Assembly: GCA_048213135.1 (NCBI GenBank)
Contig: PS015010.1
Span: forward strand, 434,001 to 498,000
Length of the DNA stretch: 64,000 bases
Origin: Reclinomonas americana ATCC 50394
Taxonomy: Eukaryota; Jakobida; Jakobea; Jakobida
Direction: 5' to 3'
The translations under genes and the position numbers were made by a program. How positions within the stretch are numbered: the first letter of the stretch is position 1; every line of letters begins with the position of its first letter. The notes under the pieces were generated by a model. It searched no databases. It was not told where the DNA came from and worked only from the letters and a program-made list of their open reading frames with translations. Positions 9,219-16,535 of the stretch are shown here, in pieces.

Positions 9219-9947
9219 TCAGCGTATATTTTTCTTCAGTTCGGCAAAAGGAACATCCAGCAGTTCATCATCTTTCGACGCTACAAAAAAGTAATGCCAC
9301 CATTCGCTGTCCAGTGACTTGAAGCCATTTTTCTCCATTGTTGTTTTCAATAGCAGCCTGTTTTGAAGCACAGCAGGAGAAAGTGAACGGAAATTATGAT
9401 GTGCCGTATCGCTGAAATTATCAAAGCCGGTTCCCATCGGTAATTCTTTACCACTTCGTTTATCGATCAGCGTTAGGTCAACCGCAATACCCCGGTTGTG
9501 CCCGCTTCCTTTCCGGGGATCGGCGGCATACCGGTCGTCTTTAACAGGCTCCCACATTTTTACGGTAACCGAGTAGGGTCGGTAGGCATCGAATATTTTC
9601 AGCCCGTAACCGCTTTTGTTCAGTTCTGCCTGTACCCGGGCGAGCGCCTCAGCCGCAGGCTTCCGCATCCAGGAAGTAGCTAGGACAGGATACAGTTGCT
9701 GCCGCATGAAATTATTAACACTTGCATAACGCAGGTCGAATGCAATGCCGGGCACAGCACGGGAGAGATCGGCCATTGCTTTACGGCCGTCGTGCCCCAC
9801 TGTCTTTTTGAACGTACTCCAGTCGCTGATAACCCACAGCCCGTAAGTATTACGGACTGTATCCTGCGCCAGGCCGGACCGGGTTGTTAATAAAAAAAAT
9901 ACGATCAATGTTAAATTTCTTTGCAGGCGATTGCTTATCTTGTTCAT
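9219..9947 (-). CDS. D-alanyl-D-alanine dipeptidase (VanX/DdpX-like, M15D)
   Basis: A 242-residue zinc peptidase with a signal peptide (to about residue 28, ending LAQ), so periplasmic. The zinc-site motifs SGHNRGIAVDLTL (about 150-162) and EWWHYFF (about 218-224) are those of M15D dipeptidases that split D-Ala-D-Ala. With no vanH or vanA near by, a vancomycin-resistance role is not supported; cell-wall dipeptide recycling is more likely. It is divergent from the L,D-transpeptidase gene, with 56 bases between the starts, which places two enzymes acting on peptide stems side by side. Confidence 0.92.
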   Translation of the reverse strand: MNKISNRLQRNLTLIVFFLLTTRSGLAQDTVRNTYGLWVISDWSTFKKTVGHDGRKAMADLSRAVPGIAFDLRYASVNNFMRQQLYPVLATSWMRKPAAEALARVQAELNKSGYGLKIFDAYRPYSVTVKMWEPVKDDRYAADPRKGSGHNRGIAVDLTLIDKRSGKELPMGTGFDNFSDTAHHNFRSLSPAVLQNRLLLKTTMEKNGFKSLDSEWWHYFFVASKDDELLDVPFAELKKNIR

Positions 9948-9985
9948 ATCTGATCTTTATCCCGGGAACTTGTCATTCAAGATAC

Positions 9986-9993
9986 TAATTTTG
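9986..9993 (+). promoter_or_regulatory. Possible -7 element TAATTTTG before L,D-transpeptidase gene
   Basis: TAATTTTG fits the Bacteroidota -7 consensus TAnnTTTG exactly. It lies only 10 bases before the ATG at 10004, giving a very short leader, and no clear TTTG -33 element is present, so the call is tentative. Confidence 0.35.
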
Positions 9994-10003
9994 TACTGAT
10001 ATT

Positions 10004-11710
10004 ATGGACACTTATAAACGCTCCTTCCTTCAACTCCTGCTCCCGGTTCTTTTATGCCTTATTATTTCCTGTAACAGCGGTGGTAAAAAAAATGCGGACA
10101 AACAAATCGTAGCCGATCCCGACAGGATGGACGAAGTTGTTTCCGGCCACATCAAGGATGCCCTGCAGGTTGCGGAAGAAGGAAAAAAGATAGACGACAG
10201 TATTACCGTAAGACTATTCAACGTAGTCAGCAGTTTTTATAACGGCAACGACTATGTGCCGGTATGGAGCAGCAGGGAAAAATGGGAGCCGCTGGCCGAC
10301 AGTCTTTACTGTTTTATCCGCGATGCCGAGCAGTACGGGCTTTTTCCAAAAGATTATCACTTTGCTTCCCTGCAATCATTAAAACAAAAACTGGATACCG
10401 ACTCTCTGAAACGTATGGACGCGGTGTTGTGGAGCCGGGCCGATATCCTCTTTACAGATGGATTTATGCGCCTGATCCGCGACCTGAAACAGGGACGCCT
10501 GCAACCCGACAGTCTTTCACTGAATAAAGATTCCGCCATTGCCGTTAACTTTTTTGTGAACAGCCTGAAAGAGCTGGCAGAGAAAAAACAGTTCTCCGCC
10601 CTGATCAGATCAGTGCAGCCCGTGCACAAAGGATACTGGGAATTGCAGAAAGGCATCCGCAGTTTCCTCGACAGCATGGACCGCAGGCCCTACACCTATG
10701 TATCCTATCCCTATAAAAAAGGCGACGCGAAGGACTCCGCCTATTTCGTTAAGATGCTGCAGAAACGTTTGAATGAAAGCGCCTGCATCGACTTTACCGA
10801 TCATATGCCCGACACCACACAATTAAGCAATGCCATCAAAAAATACCAGGGCAGAAAAGGCATTAAAGCAGACGGTAAGGTATCCACCGCATTGGTAAGG
10901 CTGCTCAATACCAATGATATTGAACGCTTCAACCGTATTGCCATTACAATGGACAAATACAAACAGATGCCGCCCAAAATGCCCGAACAGTACATTTGGG
11001 TGAATATACCCGGCTACTACCTGTGGGTGATCAACCATGATACCGTGGCACTGGAATCGAAGACCATCATTGGCAAGCCGGAAACGAGAACACCCCTGCT
11101 CACCAGCGAGATATCGGATATGATCACTTATCCTACCTGGACGGTGCCCACCAGCATCATTGCCAAACAATACCTGCCCAAACTGAAAAACAACCCCAAT
11201 TACCTGGCCCGGCTGGGGCTTAGGCTGGTGAATGCCAAAGGGGAGACGATCAGCGGGGGCAGCGTAGACTGGGGAAGATATTCCAAAGGTATTCCTTACA
11301 AAGTGGTGCAGGGGAGCGGCGACAATAATTCGCTGGGGGTAATGAAGTTCAATTTCAACAACCCCTACGCGGTGTACCTGCACGACACCAACCAGCGTTA
11401 CCTGTTCAAAAATGCTATGCGGGCCCTCAGCCATGGCTGTGTGAGGGTGCAGGAATGGGAAAAACTGGCTTTTTATATAGCCCGTAACGACAGCCTGAAC
11501 AGCCGCCAGCCCGATTCCCTGAAATACAATACCGACTCTATCCGTAACTGGATCGCGGCCAAAGAAAGGCGCCGGATCGACGTAAAATCACATATCCCGC
11601 TGTTTATCCGCTACTTCACCTGCGAGGGAAAAGAGGGTAAAGTGAAGTTTTACGACGACATCTATAGTGAAGATAAAATATTGAGGGATAAGTATTTTGC
11701 CAATAAATGA
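10004..11710 (+). CDS. L,D-transpeptidase, YcbB/LdtD-like lipoprotein
   Basis: A 568-residue protein beginning with a lipoprotein-type signal (LLCLIISC, Cys at about 23). About residues 240-300 form a peptidoglycan-binding domain (LQKRLN ... IKKYQGRKGIKADGKV). The YkuD catalytic domain follows (about 325-490) with the active-site motif SHGCVRV. Like YcbB it has a long N-terminal scaffold before these domains. It would form 3-3 cross-links between peptidoglycan stems or attach proteins to them at the cell envelope. It is followed by an RlpA-family gene 29 bases later. Confidence 0.93.
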   Translation: MDTYKRSFLQLLLPVLLCLIISCNSGGKKNADKQIVADPDRMDEVVSGHIKDALQVAEEGKKIDDSITVRLFNVVSSFYNGNDYVPVWSSREKWEPLADSLYCFIRDAEQYGLFPKDYHFASLQSLKQKLDTDSLKRMDAVLWSRADILFTDGFMRLIRDLKQGRLQPDSLSLNKDSAIAVNFFVNSLKELAEKKQFSALIRSVQPVHKGYWELQKGIRSFLDSMDRRPYTYVSYPYKKGDAKDSAYFVKMLQKRLNESACIDFTDHMPDTTQLSNAIKKYQGRKGIKADGKVSTALVRLLNTNDIERFNRIAITMDKYKQMPPKMPEQYIWVNIPGYYLWVINHDTVALESKTIIGKPETRTPLLTSEISDMITYPTWTVPTSIIAKQYLPKLKNNPNYLARLGLRLVNAKGETISGGSVDWGRYSKGIPYKVVQGSGDNNSLGVMKFNFNNPYAVYLHDTNQRYLFKNAMRALSHGCVRVQEWEKLAFYIARNDSLNSRQPDSLKYNTDSIRNWIAAKERRRIDVKSHIPLFIRYFTCEGKEGKVKFYDDIYSEDKILRDKYFANK

Positions 11711-11739
11711 GTATTTTACCCGCCAAATCCGGCGACTGA

Positions 11740-12186
11740 TTGCAAAAACGAAACCATATACCTCACCGGGCCTGCAAGGCGGCTTACCTGTTTTTAACAG
11801 GTGTTTTGTTCGTGTTCCTGCTGCCGGCCTTCGCCCATGCTCAAACGACTGAACCTGCCAAACCCGTGGCCAAAAAGGCTTCCCGGGTGTTTTACGGGCA
11901 GGCCAGCTTCTATTCCAACAAGTTTAACGGGCGGAAAACCGCCAGCGGAGAGATCTTCAGCCAGGCCAAATTCACCTGCGCCTGTAACGTACTGCCCCTG
12001 GGTACCTGGGTAAAAGTGACCAACCTCCGGAACGGGAAGTCGGTAAACGTGAAAGTGAACGACAGAATTCACCCCAAAATGAGGCGGGTAGTGGATCTGA
12101 CCCGTGCCGCGGCTCAAAAACTGGGCTTTGTGGCTCACGGACTTACCCGGGTAAAAGTGGAAGTGTCCGGCAAAAAGCCATCCTGA
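11740..12186 (+). CDS. rlpA: RlpA-like double-psi beta-barrel protein
   Basis: A 148-residue secreted protein with a signal peptide (ending AHAQ, about residue 35). The RlpA domain covers about 50-143: GQASFYSNKFNGRKTASGE, the LPLGTWVKVTNLRNGK strand and the VNDRIHPKMRRVVDLTRAAA segment. RlpA proteins bind or cut naked glycan strands at the septum. No SPOR domain is present, so it is the short form. The only reasonable start is TTG at 11740, as the next in-frame ATG would lie inside the mature domain. It probably shares a transcript with the L,D-transpeptidase upstream. Confidence 0.9.
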   Translation: MQKRNHIPHRACKAAYLFLTGVLFVFLLPAFAHAQTTEPAKPVAKKASRVFYGQASFYSNKFNGRKTASGEIFSQAKFTCACNVLPLGTWVKVTNLRNGKSVNVKVNDRIHPKMRRVVDLTRAAAQKLGFVAHGLTRVKVEVSGKKPS

Positions 12187-12278
12187 TATATGTTATCTCA
12201 ATATTATCAGGCATTTCGGCCCCGTTGGGAAGGGGGAATTATGTTGGTAAATTATTTCATCCTTTGAAACTAAGCAGC

Positions 12279-12286
12279 TATTTTTG
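12279..12286 (+). promoter_or_regulatory. -7 promoter element TATTTTTG of the OmpA-family gene
   Basis: TATTTTTG matches TAnnTTTG. A TTTC at 12255-12258, 20 bases upstream, is a weak -33 candidate. The implied start of transcription is near 12293, about 20 bases before the ATG. Confidence 0.55.
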
Positions 12287-12311
12287 TCCCGTTATTTGAA
12301 AACTGACATTT

Positions 12312-13643
12312 ATGAAGAAAATCCTTTTATCATTCCTGGGTTTAGGCCTTATGATCGCGGCTTTTGGCCAGAATGACTACAAAAAGCGTACGACCATGGC
12401 GGTGCATTTTACTTTGAACGACTTCCAGTCTGCTGCGGATATCAGGGCCAACGGATTATCCAACCTGATCAAATCCAAGCAATGGCATAAAACCAAGCGT
12501 ATGTATCCCGGGTTTGCCGTGAGCCTTATTGAAGGGCTGAGCAACCACGTGGATTTTGCCGGTACACTGTCCGGTACTTTCCTTGACTATCCGGTGCCCA
12601 ACAAACCGCTGCGCAATACCAGCGACCTGGTGCTGGAAGGCGCTGCCACTGCCAACCTTAAACTGGTTTCTGACAAATACATCCTCAGCCCGTTCCTGAC
12701 TGCAGGTATCGGTGGTTCCAAATACAGGGGCTACTGGGGTGCTTTTATCCCTGCCGGTGTAGGTTTGCAGGTAAGGCTGTTTGAAGACGCTTTCGTATTA
12801 CTGAACTCTCAATACCGCATCCCTGTTACAGAGAACGCGGCTTACCATTTTTACCACAGCATCGGTTTTGCGGGAACCATCTGCAAAAAGAAAGAACCGG
12901 TTGTTGTAGCTCCTCCGCCATTACCAGAACCTCCAAAAGATCGTGACGGTGACGGCGTTCTTGACGTAGATGACAAATGTCCTGACACTCCGGGTCTGGC
13001 TGCCCTCCAAGGTTGCCCTGACCGTGATGGTGACGGTATCGCTGACGGCGACGACAAATGTCCTGATGTAGCTGGTCTGGCCCGCTACCAGGGTTGTCCT
13101 ATCCCTGATACGGATAAAGATGGTATCAACGACGAACAGGATAAATGTCCTACTGTACCAGGTGTAGCCCGTTATCAGGGTTGCCCAATCCCAGATACGG
13201 ATGGTGACGGAGTTAACGACGAAGAAGATAAATGTATCAACGAAAAAGGACCTGCTTCTAACTACGGTTGTCCTGTGATCAGCGAAGAGATCATCAAAAA
13301 AGTGAACAGGGCTGCACAAAATGTATTCTTTGCAACCGGCAGCTCTAAACTGCTGCCAAAATCATTCGCTTCCCTGAACAGCGTAGTAGCGATCCTGAAC
13401 GAAAATCCAACTTACAAAGTGGACATCGCGGGTCATACTGACAACACCGGTAAACCAGACAAAAACCAAACCCTGTCTGAAGCCCGTGCCGCTTCTGTTA
13501 AGACATACCTGATCAGCAAAGGTATCAGCGACGCTCGCCTGAGTTCAGCCGGTTATGGCCAGGACAAACCAGTAGCAGATAACAAGACTGCTGCCGGCCG
13601 TGCCAAAAACAGGAGGGTGGAAATGACATTGAGGAACTATTGA
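12312..13643 (+). CDS. OmpA-family outer membrane protein with TSP3 calcium repeats
   Basis: A 443-residue protein: signal peptide to about residue 19 (AAFGQ), an N-terminal beta-barrel to about 195, then four thrombospondin type 3-like repeats (DxDGDGxxDxxDKCP ... GCP; about 210-320), and a C-terminal OmpA peptidoglycan-binding domain (about 335-443, with DIAGHTDNTG and GRAKNRRVEM). It should tie the outer membrane to peptidoglycan, with the acidic linker binding calcium. Codon choice in the repeats looks strongly biased, as in a highly expressed protein. A strong terminator follows the stop. Confidence 0.95.
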   Translation: MKKILLSFLGLGLMIAAFGQNDYKKRTTMAVHFTLNDFQSAADIRANGLSNLIKSKQWHKTKRMYPGFAVSLIEGLSNHVDFAGTLSGTFLDYPVPNKPLRNTSDLVLEGAATANLKLVSDKYILSPFLTAGIGGSKYRGYWGAFIPAGVGLQVRLFEDAFVLLNSQYRIPVTENAAYHFYHSIGFAGTICKKKEPVVVAPPPLPEPPKDRDGDGVLDVDDKCPDTPGLAALQGCPDRDGDGIADGDDKCPDVAGLARYQGCPIPDTDKDGINDEQDKCPTVPGVARYQGCPIPDTDGDGVNDEEDKCINEKGPASNYGCPVISEEIIKKVNRAAQNVFFATGSSKLLPKSFASLNSVVAILNENPTYKVDIAGHTDNTGKPDKNQTLSEARAASVKTYLISKGISDARLSSAGYGQDKPVADNKTAAGRAKNRRVEMTLRNY

Positions 13644-13666
13644 TTCTAACGATCTCATCTATACAT

Positions 13667-13700
13667 AATCCCCGGTTTAATTGCCGGGGATTTTTGTTTT
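13667..13700 (+). terminator. Rho-independent terminator after the OmpA-family gene
   Basis: Arms AATCCCCGG (13667-13675) and CCGGGGATT (13684-13692) form a perfect stem with an 8-base loop, followed by TTTTTGTTTT. Confidence 0.9.
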
Positions 13701-13827
13701 AAAGTGGAACGTGCGGGCTCATTCACAATGGTTAAAAAAGAACCAAAAAGATGACGGCCTCATTTTTTGTTGCCTGAACATTCAGACTTTTAACAGGTCA
13801 ACTGGTTGCTCACTTAACCCGGCTGCT

Positions 13828-16236
13828 ATGCAAAAGAAAATCCTGCTTCTTTTTCCTGTTGTTATTGCCTGTATCACCGTAACTGTTGTAAGGGCGCAGT
13901 CCCCGGAAAATACCATCAACCTGTATGGGTTGAATTACCCGCGGGAAAAGATCCACATCCATTTCGATAAAGACGCTTACTTTCCCGGTGAAACCGTGTG
14001 GTTCAAAAGCTATATCCTTGGCGACAACCAGCCTTCTTACCAGAGTACCAATTTTTATATCGCCCTGTATGATGCAGGAGGAAATATGATCGGGCAGAAA
14101 GTGTCGCCGGTAGTGGATGCCACCAGCGCCGGTTATTTCCAACTGCCCGACAGTATTCGGTCGGGGGTCGTCGTTTGCAGGGCTTACACGGCCTGGATGG
14201 TCAATTCCGATAGCAATCACCTGTTCACACAACCCATCCGTATACTCAACAACAACAAGAGCGGGGAGGCTGTGGTACCGGTTGCTGAGCTGCGTTTCTT
14301 CCCGGAAGGCGGCGACATTATTTCGGGAGAAAAAAATACCATCGCTTTCAAAGCTGCCTATACTAACGGTAAGCCATACCCGGTTGAAGCCCATATCCGG
14401 AAGGAAGGCAGCGATGAAGTGGTCCTTACTGTAAAAGCCCTGCACGATGGCATGGGGCGTTTTGATATGGAGCAGGAACCCGGGCAGGTGTATTACGCCA
14501 CCTGGGCAGATGAAAAAGGAGTACCCAGGAAGACGTACCTGCCGCCTGCGAAAACAACAGGAGTCGCATTAAAACTCGCTCAACAGGCCAACAGGCTTTT
14601 TTATAACCTGGCCAACCGCTCCGGGAGTGATACGTTGCACGTGCTGGCGTACATGTACCAGCGGGTGATCTATAAAGCGGATATACCGGTTGGGAACGGG
14701 GCAAGGTTTACCGGGGCATTTCCTGTGGAGCCATTTCCTTCCGGGGTAATGCAATTCACCGTATTTGACCAGCAATGGCGGCCCGTGGCAGAAAGGGTTT
14801 CCTTCATTAATAACAGCAATTATCTTAACCCGGTATCATTAAACCTGGACGGCATCCGCCTGCAAAAAAGAGCGAAGAACACGATTGAGATTCAACTGTC
14901 TGATACGCTGTCCGCCAATATGTCGATATCGGTGACAGACGCTGATGTCAATACCGGGCAAGCCGGCAATAACATTATCGGTAATATGCTGGTCAACGCG
15001 GATGTAAGGGGATATGTTTACAACCCTGACCAGTATTTTGGTGAAGGCGGATCGCTGAATAATGAACTGGACCTGGTGATGCTGACCAATGGCTGGCGGC
15101 GCTATAACTGGGATGATATGCGTGCCGGTAAAATGCCGGAGAAACGTTATGGCCGCGATAATTACCTTACCCTGTACGGAAGAACCACCCCGGAAGTACT
15201 TCCCAAGCTGGATAAAGATGAACCGGTAACCCTTATGATGCGGGGCAAAGATTCCTCCGTTCGTTTTTACAGCGCGCTGCCCGATAAGGAAGGTTATTTC
15301 ACCAGCCCCGGAATGGTGTTTTATGATACGGCAAAAGTTTTTTATTCCTTCAATAAACACAAATCTTACAACAACCAGATCAGGTTGAGCCCGGGTAACA
15401 ATACGCTGACGGCTTACGGGCAGATCAGTTTTGACCGGACGCTGCTGCGTGCAGATGAGGACGTGCCGCATAACGCCAGCCAAGCCATAGCCTTTCATTA
15501 TGCAGCAGCTAATACAGACCCGGAAGATAAAAAATCAAAAACACTGCAGGGGGTAACGGTAAAAGGAAGACAACTCAGCCCGCAAACAGACCCGATGATG
15601 GTGCTGGATGACCGGTATACCACGGGCTGGTTCCAGAGTAAAGTATTTGGATATGGTGCAGATATTTTGCACGATGAACAGGCAGAATTCGGCCAGAGCA
15701 TTTACAGTTATCTTTTAGGAAAGTTACCGGGACTTGAACTGGGGTACAAGCCGGGGATGATTGGTGAGAACCGTGTTTTCCTGTACCGAAAAGAGGAGGT
15801 ACTGATCTATATAGATGAGCACCCTTATGATAACGACTATCTCGAAAATGTACAGGTGAATCAACTGGCTTATGCGAAACTGATCACCAGGTCGGCCATG
15901 GCAGGACCATCATTGAAACCGGTGCTGGCACTCTATTACAAGAAATGGGATGACGTATCGTTGCGTAAACCCCAGCTTACCGATATGCGGCAGGAAAATG
16001 TGATGGGTTATTCCCCGGTAAAGGAATTCTATTCGCCTGATTATTCAGATGGCCATACGGGCGGCACCGATGCCCGGAGTACTTTATACTGGCAGCCCTA
16101 TATCTTTTCAGACGCGGCACACCGCAACATTCCCGTGAGTTTTTACAACAATGATTTCACCACCCGCTTCCGCATTGTGCTGGAAGGCATCAATACGGAT
16201 GGCAAACTGATTCATGCAGAGAAAATTGTGGAGTAG
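13828..16236 (+). CDS. Secreted MG2-like surface protein (uncharacterised)
   Basis: An 802-residue protein. ATG at 13828 is chosen because it starts a clear signal peptide (to about residue 24, VVRAQ); the reading frame is open upstream to 13681 but that part overlaps the terminator. Early in the mature protein comes HFDKDAYFPGETVWFKSY, resembling the macroglobulin MG2 fold found in alpha-2-macroglobulins and in many large Bacteroidota envelope proteins. Near residues 570-680 a segment LQGVTVKGRQLSP leading into GADILHDEQAEFGQSIYSYLLGKLPGL recalls a TonB plug-like domain. No beta-barrel follows. Function unknown; it may take part in surface binding or T9SS-linked export. Confidence 0.8.
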   Translation: MQKKILLLFPVVIACITVTVVRAQSPENTINLYGLNYPREKIHIHFDKDAYFPGETVWFKSYILGDNQPSYQSTNFYIALYDAGGNMIGQKVSPVVDATSAGYFQLPDSIRSGVVVCRAYTAWMVNSDSNHLFTQPIRILNNNKSGEAVVPVAELRFFPEGGDIISGEKNTIAFKAAYTNGKPYPVEAHIRKEGSDEVVLTVKALHDGMGRFDMEQEPGQVYYATWADEKGVPRKTYLPPAKTTGVALKLAQQANRLFYNLANRSGSDTLHVLAYMYQRVIYKADIPVGNGARFTGAFPVEPFPSGVMQFTVFDQQWRPVAERVSFINNSNYLNPVSLNLDGIRLQKRAKNTIEIQLSDTLSANMSISVTDADVNTGQAGNNIIGNMLVNADVRGYVYNPDQYFGEGGSLNNELDLVMLTNGWRRYNWDDMRAGKMPEKRYGRDNYLTLYGRTTPEVLPKLDKDEPVTLMMRGKDSSVRFYSALPDKEGYFTSPGMVFYDTAKVFYSFNKHKSYNNQIRLSPGNNTLTAYGQISFDRTLLRADEDVPHNASQAIAFHYAAANTDPEDKKSKTLQGVTVKGRQLSPQTDPMMVLDDRYTTGWFQSKVFGYGADILHDEQAEFGQSIYSYLLGKLPGLELGYKPGMIGENRVFLYRKEEVLIYIDEHPYDNDYLENVQVNQLAYAKLITRSAMAGPSLKPVLALYYKKWDDVSLRKPQLTDMRQENVMGYSPVKEFYSPDYSDGHTGGTDARSTLYWQPYIFSDAAHRNIPVSFYNNDFTTRFRIVLEGINTDGKLIHAEKIVE

Positions 16237-16254
16237 ATGAATGGATACGATAAT

Positions 16255-16277
16255 AAAAAAACGACCGTGTTTGCGGT
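16255..16277. other. Left copy of the terminator hairpin sequence, cut short at an assembly edge
   Basis: An A-run followed by ACGACCG, the loop TGTTTG and CGGT. Eighteen bases (16260-16277) recur exactly at 16489-16506 after the N run. Here the right arm breaks off after CGGT. Confidence 0.8.
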
Positions 16278-16372
16278 TTAGTTTCGTTAGTTATTGTTCG
16301 TTAGTACTAGTCTACGTACGACGTACGTACGACGTACGTACGTACGACGACGGACGGTAGAGGAGAGGGTAG
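16278..16372. other. Probable sequencing artefact at contig edge (TACG-cycle noise)
   Basis: After the broken hairpin the sequence decays into short words and then a run of TACG/ACG cycles (about 16312-16362) that codes for nothing and resembles no feature near by. The order T-A-C-G is the flow order of 454 pyrosequencing, so the stretch looks like unreadable flow signal past a strong hairpin. This reading is inference. Confidence 0.65.
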
Positions 16373-16488
16373 NNNNNNNNNNNNNNNNNNNNNNNNNNNN
16401 NNNNNNNNNNNNNNNNNNNNNNNNNNNNNNNNNNNNNNNNNNNNNNNNNNNNNNNNNNNNNNNNNNNNNNNNNNNNNNNNNNNNNNNN
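16373..16488. other. Assembly gap of 116 N
   Basis: A run of 116 unknown bases between the convergent surface-protein and PBP1A genes. Because an 18-base sequence is repeated at both edges, the true gap may be nil. Confidence 0.98.
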
Positions 16489-16514
16489 AACGACCGTGTT
16501 TGCGGTCGTTTTTT
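16489..16514. terminator. Bidirectional terminator between convergent genes
   Basis: Stem AACGACCG/CGGTCGTT with loop TGTTTG, followed by a T-run. With the A-run kept at 16255-16261 on the other side of the gap it would serve both the surface-protein gene and the PBP1A gene. Confidence 0.8.
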
Positions 16515-16535
16515 ATTGCATTTGCTGATCAGCAA

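Noticed and set aside
9219-9947. Vancomycin-resistance role for the VanX-like gene
   Set aside because: No vanH or vanA ligase genes and no VanS/VanR pair lie near by; such dipeptidases commonly serve cell-wall recycling.
10823-11434. Minus-strand frame of 203 codons inside the L,D-transpeptidase gene
   Set aside because: It is opposite the catalytic domain, with no motif, signal or promoter of its own.
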